A stretch of DNA of 7,642 nucleotides, taken from contig JAEWWJ010000098.1 of the NCBI GenBank assembly GCA_023396415.1, forward strand, positions 1-7,642. Direction: 5' to 3'. Position 1 is the first letter of the stretch, and every line of letters starts with the position of its first letter. The translations under genes and the position numbers were made by a program. The DNA comes from Bacteroidota bacterium (GTDB taxonomy: Bacteria > Bacteroidota > Bacteroidia > Bacteroidales > F082). Below the pieces are notes generated by a model. It did not search any database and was not told the DNA's origin. It saw only the letters and a list, made by a program, of their open reading frames with translations. Shown here in pieces: positions 1-5,501 of the stretch.

Positions 1-2
1 AA

Positions 3-59
3 GCGAGTACGACAATTAAATTAGCAAGTAATCATGTTTTAAGAAGTTCAAATGGCTGA
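3..59 (+). CDS. C-terminal end of an upstream (probably tail) protein, partial
   Basis: One frame stays open from the left edge of the window and ends at a TGA at 57-59; the other two forward frames stop within the first 25 bases. The visible tail reads ASTTIKLASNHVLRSSNG. It overlaps the start of the next gene by 8 bases (ATGgcTGA), the same tight packing seen between the following tail genes, which is why I take it as a real gene end. Too little is visible to name the protein. Its position just upstream of fibre genes suggests a tail or baseplate component. Confidence 0.55.
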   Translation, partial: ASTTIKLASNHVLRSSNG

Positions 60-738
60 TATAGTAAACAGAGGCGCTACGCCAAACGACCCGAATAGTG
101 ACACTCTTTATAATGCTTTCGGTAAAATCAATACCGCTATTGATAGTAAGGTAGATAAAGTAACTGGTAAAGGCTTGTCAACAAACGACTTTACAAATGA
201 TCGTATCACTGAACTAACTGGCAAACAGAATGCAGAGGTCGGCAAAGGTCTTTCCGCAAACGACCTGACAAATGAACTGAAAACGGCTTACGATGGAGCT
301 GTTACCCATGCTAGCTCAACCCACGCACCTTCAACCGCTCAAAAGAACAGCGACATCACAAAGGCTGAAATTGAAGCAAAGCTGACAGGCAGCCTTACAT
401 CACACACGCACGATGCTGAACGTGAAAAGGCTCAAAGTGAAGTGAAAAGTATTGTTGCGAAAACAGGAAACTTTACGCTTGTGTTGGCGGAAGCAGGAGC
501 ATATATCCGAAGCACCGCAAGCTCTGACATCACCTGCACCGTGCCAGCCAATTCAGGAGTAGAAATTCCTGTAAAGTCCGTCATAACTATTAGACAGGCT
601 GGCACTGGAAAAGTAACGGTTGCACCTGCAAGCGGTGTAACATTAAATGGTGGATTGAAAACACAGGCGCAGCACAAATCACTACAACTTATAAAAATTG
701 ATACTAACGTTTGGGACGTTGAAGGAGGTGAGGAATGA
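52..738 (+). CDS. Phage tail fibre-like protein
   Basis: This 228-residue protein has the low-complexity modular make-up of phage tail fibres. Residues 38-50 (VTGKGLSTNDFTN) and 63-75 (EVGKGLSANDLTN) are a tandem repeat of the VxGKGLSxNDxT type common in tail fibres. Residues 83-121 carry an HA..THAPS.AQKNSDITKAEIEAKLTG..TSHTH stretch, a His/Thr-rich linker also widespread in fibre and neck proteins. The C-terminal third (about 136-224) is predicted all-beta and resembles the fibre module with VPANSGVEIPV and IRQAGTGKVTVAPASGVT. The start at 52 gives a clean MADIVNRG N-terminus and overlaps the preceding stop. The stop overlaps the next start as ATGA. The role, binding the host surface or anchoring the next proteins, is inferred from family resemblance; the receptor is unknown. 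Confidence 0.8.
   Translation: MADIVNRGATPNDPNSDTLYNAFGKINTAIDSKVDKVTGKGLSTNDFTNDRITELTGKQNAEVGKGLSANDLTNELKTAYDGAVTHASSTHAPSTAQKNSDITKAEIEAKLTGSLTSHTHDAEREKAQSEVKSIVAKTGNFTLVLAEAGAYIRSTASSDITCTVPANSGVEIPVKSVITIRQAGTGKVTVAPASGVTLNGGLKTQAQHKSLQLIKIDTNVWDVEGGEE
722..730 (+). promoter_or_regulatory. Perfect extended Shine-Dalgarno site
   Basis: AAGGAGGTG is a perfect nine-base complement of the 16S rRNA anti-Shine-Dalgarno end and lies four bases before the ATG at 735. It sits inside the last codons of the preceding gene (encoding EGGEE). Strong sites like this are uncommon in Bacteroidota genes, so it supports the start at 735 and suggests high translation of the propeller protein. Confidence 0.75.
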
Positions 739-1679
739 GTAGGTTAATAATGCCTTCAATTTTAAATCAAGGTGTTGCAGGTGGAAAGTATTTTCTTGCG
801 TCGGAAAATGGAGGGAAACTTTATCACTATAATTCTATAAGTTGGAGTGATGTAAGTCCAGTCGCGAGCGCCGCAAATTATCGGGAGTGTTCAATTTCAG
901 ATGATGGTAAAAAATGGATTATCCCAATAGCCTCTGGGCGGCTATGGCTTTGGGATGGAGCTTCATATGTTGAACAACGGCCTGCAGGAAATGTTGACAA
1001 GAACTGGATTGCAGCTGCTATTTCAGGTGATGGAAATAAAATGATTGCGGCAGTATATGGAGGAAGGGCTTATTTTTATAATGGCTCAAATTGGATAGAA
1101 ATACAGCCAGCCGGTAATGTAGATAAAAATTGGGGAGGGCTTTCATTAAACTACACCGGAAGTTTACTTGGAATTGGTATTCAAGGTGGTAGATTGTATT
1201 TTGGTGATGGGTCAACTTTTACTGAGCAGCGTCCTTCTGGTAATATTGATTTGACATGGTCAAATATAAAGTTTTGCAAAGATGGAACAAAGGCAATTGC
1301 TTGTGCGGCATACAATAGGGTTTATCTTTATGATGGCTCAAATTGGATAGAAATACAGCCAGATGGAAATACAAATATTGCATGGCAACAAGTCGGAATT
1401 GATAAAAATGGAATCAAATTTTTATCCACAACTCAATTCGGGGGTTCATCCGGTAAAATGTATTTTTTTGATGGAACAAATTGGGCTATTGATCTCCCAC
1501 GAGTAGGGTATTCAAAAAGAACATTTGCCGCAATGAGCGGAAATGCAGATGTGTTTATTCAAGCAGGCTATGGCGATCGTCTTTACATCAAAAAAAATGG
1601 TGTTTGGGTAGAACACCAACCAGCAGGAGATTCAAATAGAAATTGGTATTCAGTAACAGTAAATCGAGGGACAAACTAA
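735..1679 (+). CDS. Seven-repeat beta-propeller protein, probable receptor-binding tail protein
   Basis: The 314-residue protein is built almost wholly of a repeat of about 42 residues with the pattern G-[RK]-L-Y-x-[YFW]-[DN]-G-x-x-W-x-x-x-x-P-x-G-N-x-x-x-x-W followed by a strand and a D-G-x-K turn. Units begin near residues 27, 68, 110, 152, 194, 240 and 281, spaced 41, 42, 42, 42, 46 and 41. The last unit lacks its final strand, while residues 1-26 provide a spare strand (GGKYFLASENG), which fits a seven-bladed propeller closed by N- and C-terminal strands. No signal peptide is seen. Its place among tail fibre genes suggests a virion-tip adhesin recognising a surface glycan or protein; that is inference. 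It is translationally coupled to its neighbours (ATGA upstream, TAATG downstream). Identical DNA within two blades points to recent repeat copying. Confidence 0.75.
   Translation: MSRLIMPSILNQGVAGGKYFLASENGGKLYHYNSISWSDVSPVASAANYRECSISDDGKKWIIPIASGRLWLWDGASYVEQRPAGNVDKNWIAAAISGDGNKMIAAVYGGRAYFYNGSNWIEIQPAGNVDKNWGGLSLNYTGSLLGIGIQGGRLYFGDGSTFTEQRPSGNIDLTWSNIKFCKDGTKAIACAAYNRVYLYDGSNWIEIQPDGNTNIAWQQVGIDKNGIKFLSTTQFGGSSGKMYFFDGTNWAIDLPRVGYSKRTFAAMSGNADVFIQAGYGDRLYIKKNGVWVEHQPAGDSNRNWYSVTVNRGTN
1081..1362 (+). repeat. Exact 30-bp direct repeat in two propeller blades
   Basis: Positions 1081-1110 and 1333-1362 are identical over 30 bases (both begin atggctcaaattgg and end atacagccag). They lie 252 bases apart, exactly 84 codons or two blades. 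Both encode the GSNWIEIQP segment of the repeat in blades 3 and 5. Other blades encode similar peptides with different codons, so the identity is more than protein constraint requires. Confidence 0.9.
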
Positions 1680-2101
1680 TGGCAACAAAAGCAAATGTAC
1701 AGTACGATGTAGGAGCGCCTATTAAAAATCAAGCATTGATATGGGATGGTGTTGATTGGGTTTTAACAAATTCTCCATTCATCGTAAGCGGAGATGATAT
1801 ATCAGGATTCTACACGGGTACAATGTATCTTGGAGATGTTGGTACACCTCCGCAGACTGTGATCACTCCACGTCGTGATTCGACTAAAAGAATCGGTTCA
1901 AATTTAGCAAAGTTTTTTGAATTTTTTATTCGGAAAATATTTGTGTACGATGAACTTTTCTTTGTTGAATTTGGAAATCCAGTACAGTCTGTAAAAGGCT
2001 CACTGAAAATTGAGAACGACAAATTGACATACAAAAACAGCGCCGGTGTTAGCAAAATAGCACTATTGCCTGACGGTGATATTGAACTTTTTAAAACGTA
2101 A
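1679..2101 (+). CDS. Small tail fibre-like protein
   Basis: This is a 140-residue protein starting at the ATG at 1679, which overlaps the preceding stop as TAATG. An upstream in-frame ATG at 1643 lies inside the propeller gene and would only add 12 residues, so I prefer 1679; GAGGG at 1666-1670 is a reasonable ribosome site. The N-terminus (GAPIKNQALIWDGVDWVLTNSPF) resembles the display-type start of fibre subunits. Residues 72-95 (IGSNLAKFFEF then an FVYDELFF strand) resemble the 'LGS...RW.N.Y' turn of fibre shaft repeats. The C-terminus (GSLKIENDKLTYKNSAGVSK) looks like a beta-hairpin that ends many fibres. I do not recognise a named family. A structural role in the same tail-tip assembly is inferred from position. 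Confidence 0.65.
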   Translation: MATKANVQYDVGAPIKNQALIWDGVDWVLTNSPFIVSGDDISGFYTGTMYLGDVGTPPQTVITPRRDSTKRIGSNLAKFFEFFIRKIFVYDELFFVEFGNPVQSVKGSLKIENDKLTYKNSAGVSKIALLPDGDIELFKT

Positions 2102-2105
2102 AATA

Positions 2106-3008
2106 ATGGCAGTACCTAAAACTAACATTTCCGTTTTGAAACTTGCTCATGAAATTGGCTTGACCGTTTCAAGCAATTTTAAATTGAAAAGCATATTCAC
2201 TGCTCCTCAAATATCTGGCAATGGACTTGATCCCGCCTATTGTTCAGGCACTACAGGTCAGGCAAGGCTTTCTACCCTTCAAAATTCAGCAACTTATAAA
2301 GTTGGAAGATTTCGCAACTATAAATATGGTCTTGTTTTTTTTATAGCGAATGGCACGATCTACAACTATGACATGCAAAATGAGACAATAACAACCGTTG
2401 CTGGTATCCCTCCTTCGAGGGATATTGCAATGACTGACACGAAACTGTATAGCTTTAACAATGATACATACCCGACTTCATTTAATGAATTTACCATATT
2501 TCAGGCTGGTCCTACAATTATGCCGATTAGACAAATCCCGTTTGCAGGCTCATCAAATCCAACTTCAATGTCAATGTTGAATGACTCAGTCATAATGGTG
2601 GGCGGTATAAATTATATCAACTTTTACGACATCACAGGCAGCAATGCCGTGTTAACCTACTCAATGCCGATTCAGGGAGCTGTTGTTGGCGATATGGTTT
2701 ACATGGAAAATAGCGATGCAATACTGGTTTTGGAGTTGAAAGACTTAAAATATTACATCACTAAATATAATACAGCCGGCTCAGTGCTACAACGTTTTGA
2801 AATTGCGGAGCAATGCTTTGGTATGTTTATCAATAGAGATTTTAATGCGCTATTTGGTGAATCATGGAATGTGTATGTAATCAATTCGAGCAATCAACTT
2901 TTTCAAGTTGATTTGAAACTTGAACTTTTATCGTTGGTTAAAAACCTAACAATTCCCCACATCATTTATGGTGCTGATAATACGATTTTTAACATGAGAA
3001 AAATATAA
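2106..3008 (+). CDS. Tail-tip protein with conserved N-terminal module and beta-rich body
   Basis: This is a 300-residue protein; the ATG at 2106, four bases after the preceding stop, gives an N-terminus MAVPKTNISV. An earlier in-frame ATG at 2076 lies within the previous gene and is less likely. Residues 7-73 combine a short helix (ISVLKLAHEIGL), FKLKSIF, GLDPAYCSGTTGQARLSTLQN and FRNYK. The GLDPAY...FRNY combination is one I associate with N-terminal attachment modules of tail-tip and baseplate proteins in Bacteroidota phages. The remaining 225 residues are alternating beta strands with loose repeats of about 40-45 residues (for example GTIYNYDMQNETITTVAGIP, INFYDITGSNAVLTY), again propeller-like but more degenerate than the gene at 735. 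Two propeller-like proteins in one tail operon suggest distinct receptor-binding or decoration roles. No catalytic motif is apparent. Confidence 0.65.
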   Translation: MAVPKTNISVLKLAHEIGLTVSSNFKLKSIFTAPQISGNGLDPAYCSGTTGQARLSTLQNSATYKVGRFRNYKYGLVFFIANGTIYNYDMQNETITTVAGIPPSRDIAMTDTKLYSFNNDTYPTSFNEFTIFQAGPTIMPIRQIPFAGSSNPTSMSMLNDSVIMVGGINYINFYDITGSNAVLTYSMPIQGAVVGDMVYMENSDAILVLELKDLKYYITKYNTAGSVLQRFEIAEQCFGMFINRDFNALFGESWNVYVINSSNQLFQVDLKLELLSLVKNLTIPHIIYGADNTIFNMRKI

Positions 3009-3029
3009 GAATTATGTATAAAAAAAGGT

Positions 3030-3049
3030 AAAAAAGAGGCCTTTGCCTC
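3030..3049 (-). terminator. Candidate intrinsic terminator reading leftward
   Basis: On the - strand the sequence is GAGGC, loop AAAG, GCCTC, then six T (the A-run at 3030-3035 on the + strand). A GC-rich five-pair stem with a tetraloop and U6 is a standard Rho-independent terminator. No protein-coding gene in the window runs leftward, so if functional it would end either an antisense transcript or a small RNA encoded at about 3030-3140. Confidence 0.5.
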
Positions 3050-3081
3050 ATCTCAGCCGGTCTCACGCGGCTAAAATACTA

Positions 3082-3135
3082 AGGTGCACGAACACCACGA
3101 CAAAGGCCTAAAGCCTTAACGGTGTTCGTGCACCT
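3082..3135. repeat. Perfect 15-bp inverted repeat
   Basis: The arms AGGTGCACGAACACC (3082-3096) and GGTGTTCGTGCACCT (3121-3135) are exact reverse complements around a 24-base spacer that holds a smaller hairpin. On the + strand the right arm is followed by attttatt, so it could act as a weak terminator for the tail operon. The large structured loop and the neighbouring hairpins make a pure terminator role less satisfying. Confidence 0.85.
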
Positions 3136-3176
3136 ATTTTATTCAATAAATATAAATGTGAGACAATTGCAAAAGT

Positions 3177-3323
3177 ATGAAAAATTCAGAGAAACCCAAG
3201 AAAAGCTACACTTACAAGCCTCAATATGGCCTTGTAATCCTCTGTAAAAACGAGGGCGAACAGATCGAATTGTTTAACAAATTGAAGAGTCAAGGGCTTC
3301 AATTAAAAGTAGTAACGGTATGA
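3177..3323 (+). CDS. Small conserved-looking protein of 48 residues
   Basis: An ATG at 3177 opens a 48-residue frame ending in a TGA at 3321-3323 that overlaps the ATG of the next gene (ATGA), so the two are probably translationally coupled. The sequence has a basic N-terminus (KNSEKPKKSYTYKP), a YGLVILCKNEGEQ strand-turn, a helix (IELFNKLKSQGL) and a final strand (LKVVTV). This alpha/beta pattern looks like a folded protein under selection rather than a chance frame. From memory, similar short YGxVxxCxxExxQ proteins occur in Bacteroidota mobile elements, but I cannot name a family. It has a single Cys and therefore no zinc finger of the Com type. It may be a partner or translational regulator of the downstream ABC-GNAT protein; that is inference from coupling alone. 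Confidence 0.65.
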   Translation: MKNSEKPKKSYTYKPQYGLVILCKNEGEQIELFNKLKSQGLQLKVVTV

Positions 3324-4459
3324 AAATTGAAATCAATCATTCGTGTGAGAACTTCACAAGTTACAGGGCCGAACGAGTGAAATCGTTATTTAACGCTGAG
3401 AACGGGTACCAGTGGTCGCACACTGCAGAGATCCCTATAGAAAGGCTCGACTGGCAGGTTGGTGTAATTGTTGGCCCATCCGGATCAGGTAAAAGCTCAA
3501 TCGGTAGAGCACTAAACCCTCATGAACCGCTCCATGACCTTTATGCAGGATGGCCGGACGATGTTCCAATTATTGACGCCATTTCTCCCGAGGGCGACTT
3601 CAACCAGGTCACGGCATCGCTGGCCGCAGTCGGGCTTGGAGATGTCCCTGCTTGGCTGAGGCCTTTCAAGGTGCTTTCAAATGGTGAACAGTTCCGGGCC
3701 GGGCTTGCAAGACTAATTTGTGAGAGGCCAGAATTAGCTGTAATTGATGAGTTCACATCAGTCATAGACCGGCAGATTGCAAGAGTTGGGGCCGCAGCCT
3801 TTGGGAAAAGTTGGCGAAGGGGAAAAGGCCAGGTTGTTTTGCTTACTCCTCACTATGACATTCTGGGTTGGCTTCAACCTGACTGGTTTTACGATACAAA
3901 GGAGGCGCGGTTTTACGACCGTGACTGTCTTCGGCAAAGGCCAGAAATTACAGTCGACATTTACCGCGTTCCGGGAACGAGATGGAAGTTTTTTAAGCCG
4001 CATTATTATTTAGACCTCCCCCACCCTGTCGCGGCTCAATATTTTATCGCTTTCGTTAAGGATGATCCTGTTGCCCACTTAGCTGTTGCACCCATGTTTC
4101 AGGGCGGACATTACCGGGCAACGAGATTGGTTGTTTTGCCAGAGTGGCAAGGGATTGGTGTTGGTACTGCATTCCTAAATGAGGTTTGCAGGCTTCACCT
4201 TGATGGCTTCGGAAGAAATGGCCATAAACTCACAACGCTTTTCCACACTTCACATCCACAGCTTTGTCATGCTCTCAGGAAGTCAAAAAAATGGAGACAG
4301 GTAAGTGGAGAGCTGAAGTTCGCGGATAAATCAAAATCAATTAAAACTCTTGCACGGTCGGCAGTTAACCAGGGGAAGAAGGCCAGTTCAGGTGGATTCG
4401 GGGGGCATTTCCGGGCTGTGCAAGGCTTTGAGTTTATAGGAGGTCAAGATGGTAATTAG
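3320..4459 (+). CDS. ABC-type ATPase fused to a GNAT acetyltransferase-like domain (COG2401-like)
   Basis: The 379-residue protein joins two domains. The N-terminal part (about 1-205) is an ABC ATPase without membrane segments: Walker A GPSGSGKS at 52-59, a candidate Q-loop Gln at 96, signature LSNGEQ at 119-124, Walker B LAVIDE at 139-144, and H-loop His178 in LTPHYD. The C-terminal part (about 215-345) is GNAT-like, with the core strand and CoA-binding turn ATRLVVLPEWQGIGVGTAF at 267-285 (motif QGIGVG at 277-282). This order matches the family described as an ABC-type ATPase fused to a predicted acetyltransferase. All ABC motifs look intact, so ATP hydrolysis is expected; the acyl acceptor is unknown. 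Phage Mu Mom is also GNAT-like and modifies adenine, so DNA modification is a plausible role here, by inference. It overlaps both neighbours (4 and 11 bases). By eye it is richer in G+C than the tail genes. Confidence 0.85.
   Translation: MKIEINHSCENFTSYRAERVKSLFNAENGYQWSHTAEIPIERLDWQVGVIVGPSGSGKSSIGRALNPHEPLHDLYAGWPDDVPIIDAISPEGDFNQVTASLAAVGLGDVPAWLRPFKVLSNGEQFRAGLARLICERPELAVIDEFTSVIDRQIARVGAAAFGKSWRRGKGQVVLLTPHYDILGWLQPDWFYDTKEARFYDRDCLRQRPEITVDIYRVPGTRWKFFKPHYYLDLPHPVAAQYFIAFVKDDPVAHLAVAPMFQGGHYRATRLVVLPEWQGIGVGTAFLNEVCRLHLDGFGRNGHKLTTLFHTSHPQLCHALRKSKKWRQVSGELKFADKSKSIKTLARSAVNQGKKASSGGFGGHFRAVQGFEFIGGQDGN
4438..4444 (+). promoter_or_regulatory. Strong Shine-Dalgarno site for the formyltransferase-like gene
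   Basis: AGGAGGT lies four bases before the ATG at 4449, inside the end of the ABC-GNAT gene. It fixes the start of the downstream gene at 4449, 11 bases before the ABC-GNAT stop, and indicates efficient re-initiation. Confidence 0.7.
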
Positions 4460-4937
4460 GTTGTTAGGAAAACCGGAAAGCCCCGCATTTCAAAGATGCT
4501 TAGCAATTGTCAAACGCCTTGGACATGCAGTTGATGATGGAAAATATTTTTATACCGACTTAGCCCTTGGCCCATTCTTGACGGAGAAAATACCCGAGGA
4601 TAAGTTTGACGCTCCAATTCACGGAACCCTCATTTTTCATCCCAGCCCCTTACCCTATGGCCGTGGAGCCAGCTCAATACGATGGGCCTACAGAAGAAAG
4701 GAGCCAATAACTGCTGCTACATGGTTCTGGGCAACCGATAGACTGGACGCCGGTGATATTTGTGAAATGGAAATAGTCAAAATTGACTATTCAAAAACTC
4801 CGCGAGTATTTTACTCTGAAGATATCCTACCGGCGATGGAAAGAACTCTTGAGCGATGCTTAAATTCAATCCAATCAGGACACTTTAGAAGGGTACCACA
4901 GATTGAAGCTTATGCCACTTTTGATTTAAGGATATAA
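4449..4937 (+). CDS. Short formyltransferase-fold protein (10-formyl-THF hydrolase/formyltransferase-like)
   Basis: The 162-residue protein carries the folate-dependent formyltransferase signature: FHPSPLPYGRGASSI at 63-77, then TWFWATDRLDAGDI at 91-104. Compared with methionyl-tRNA formyltransferase and GART, catalytic His (H64) and Asp (D100) are present, but the Asn two residues before the His is Ile62. That Ile-x-His-Pro-Ser pattern is the one in the hydrolase domain of 10-formyltetrahydrofolate dehydrogenase. It lacks the C-terminal tRNA-binding domain of methionyl-tRNA formyltransferase (usually about 310 residues) and is shorter than GART (about 200), with a trimmed first Rossmann half. 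It could formylate an amine, perhaps on a base, or transfer or hydrolyse a formyl group. It overlaps the ABC-GNAT gene, so a shared pathway is likely. A housekeeping initiator-tRNA role is unlikely given the missing domain. Confidence 0.8.
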   Translation: MVIRLLGKPESPAFQRCLAIVKRLGHAVDDGKYFYTDLALGPFLTEKIPEDKFDAPIHGTLIFHPSPLPYGRGASSIRWAYRRKEPITAATWFWATDRLDAGDICEMEIVKIDYSKTPRVFYSEDILPAMERTLERCLNSIQSGHFRRVPQIEAYATFDLRI

Positions 4938-4949
4938 TTTTTTTATTTA

Positions 4950-4983
4950 TTGTCGTATTATAATAATACGTTTTGTAATTTTG
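4950..4983 (+). promoter_or_regulatory. Candidate Bacteroidota-type promoter of the lysis operon
   Basis: TAATTTTG at 4976-4983 matches the -7 consensus TAnnTTTG, and TTG at 4950-4952 lies 23 bases upstream. That fits the broad flavobacterial spacing (17-23) but is long for the Bacteroides TTTG/19-21 rule. A start near 4990 would leave a leader of about 11 bases before the ATG at 5001. This is a consensus match only. Confidence 0.4.
4954..4970. promoter_or_regulatory. Palindrome between the promoter elements
   Basis: CGTATTA (4954-4960) and TAATACG (4964-4970) are perfect inverted arms around TAA. The following TTTTG could make this a weak, AT-rich terminator of the ABC-GNAT/formyltransferase operon. 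Its position between the candidate -33 and -7 elements also suits an operator for a dimeric regulator. The sequence does not decide between these. Confidence 0.4.
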
Positions 4984-5000
4984 AACAATAATTTAAGTGC

Positions 5001-5501
5001 ATGACTGAAAAGTATATCACATCGCTGACACAGTTAAGCTTCCCTGCAAAGCTTTTAGCTCTTTTCACTTCTTTTATTGCTCCACTTGCAACACTGATTC
5101 ATGTTATAATACTTCTGTTGATTGTTGATGCCATAACCTCAATTTATTATCAGATGAAATTAGCAGCCAATTCAGCACAGAAAGGAAAGAAAACTATTAC
5201 TGCGCTAAAAGTGATTGAGTCCGGAAAACTGAGAAAAACACTGGAAAAGATGTTTTTCTATGTGTTGATCCTAATTGTTTTCTACTCTTTTGATCTGTTT
5301 GTCTTACAGATTAAACCAATAGCTCCGGACGCAATCTACACTTTTTCGATCACGAATTTAAGCGGTGTTTTGATCTCAATGGTTGAGCTGACAAGCATTG
5401 CATCCAATGTCAGCAAGATCACAGAGAACCCGGTATTTGATCGGATTATTAAGCTTTTCAGTAAAAAAGTTGATAGGAAATTTGAACTCGATGAGGAATG
5501 A
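5001..5501 (+). CDS. Holin-like membrane protein (phage holin 4 / toxin-secretion holin type)
   Basis: The 166-residue protein has hydrophobic segments at about 16-47, 83-101 and 113-130 and a charged C-terminus (FDRIIKLFSKKVDRKFELDEE). The layout fits the phage_holin_4-type family: a VDAITSIYYQMK segment after the first membrane region, a basic loop with ESGKLRKTLEK (residues 73-83), and ELTSIASNVSKITENP (129-144), reminiscent of the family's 'E..SI.EN' motif. Such proteins permeabilise the inner membrane so the endolysin can reach the cell wall. Its TGA overlaps the amidase start (ATGA), the classic holin-endolysin arrangement. It is the first gene after a candidate promoter. Confidence 0.75.
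   Translation: MTEKYITSLTQLSFPAKLLALFTSFIAPLATLIHVIILLLIVDAITSIYYQMKLAANSAQKGKKTITALKVIESGKLRKTLEKMFFYVLILIVFYSFDLFVLQIKPIAPDAIYTFSITNLSGVLISMVELTSIASNVSKITENPVFDRIIKLFSKKVDRKFELDEE

Larger units (their letters stand above)
3030..3140. ncRNA. Candidate structured RNA or regulatory leader in the 168-base gene-free gap
   Basis: The gap between 3008 and 3177 contains three nested or adjacent hairpins. A is 3036-3040 pairing with 3045-3049 (gaggc/gcctc). B is 3055-3059 with 3068-3072 (agccg/cggct). C is a perfect 15-bp stem, 3082-3096 with 3121-3135, whose 24-base loop holds its own hairpin, 3103-3107 with 3113-3117 (aaggc/gcctt). Two further perfect complementarities cross these: 3037-3045 (aggcctttg) with 3101-3109 (caaaggcct), and the loop of B at 3060-3066 (gtctcac) with 3158-3164 (gtgagac). 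The strand is unresolved. Read on the - strand, hairpin A is followed by U6, a terminator, suggesting a small RNA of about 100 nt. Read on the + strand it would be the 5' leader of the gene at 3177. No convincing promoter was found for either. I recognise no known RNA family. Confidence 0.55.

Noticed and set aside
3082..3135. CRISPR repeat, transposon ends or phage attachment core.
   Set aside because: The 15-base arms occur once as an inverted pair, with no array, transposase or integrase in the window; an RNA or terminator hairpin explains them better.
3009..3176. Diversity-generating retroelement template or retron RNA.
   Set aside because: No reverse transcriptase is present, and I see no near-copy of this stretch in the tail genes that would act as a variable repeat.
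3130..3200. A - strand promoter for the putative antisense RNA (TTTTG followed by TATATTTA).
   Set aside because: The spacing is only 15 bases and the -7 element lacks the final G; in such AT-rich DNA the match is not convincing.
3177..3323. Com-like zinc-finger translational activator.
   Set aside because: The 48-residue protein has one Cys and no paired Cys/His ligands, so only the gene layout, not the protein, resembles com-mom.
3777..4013. A 78-residue + strand frame and a similar - strand frame inside the ABC-GNAT gene.
   Set aside because: The main frame there carries the end of the ABC domain including the H-loop His, so the alternatives are shadows.
4449..4937. Housekeeping methionyl-tRNA formyltransferase.
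   Set aside because: It is about half the usual length, lacks the C-terminal tRNA-binding domain and has Ile in place of the catalytic Asn.
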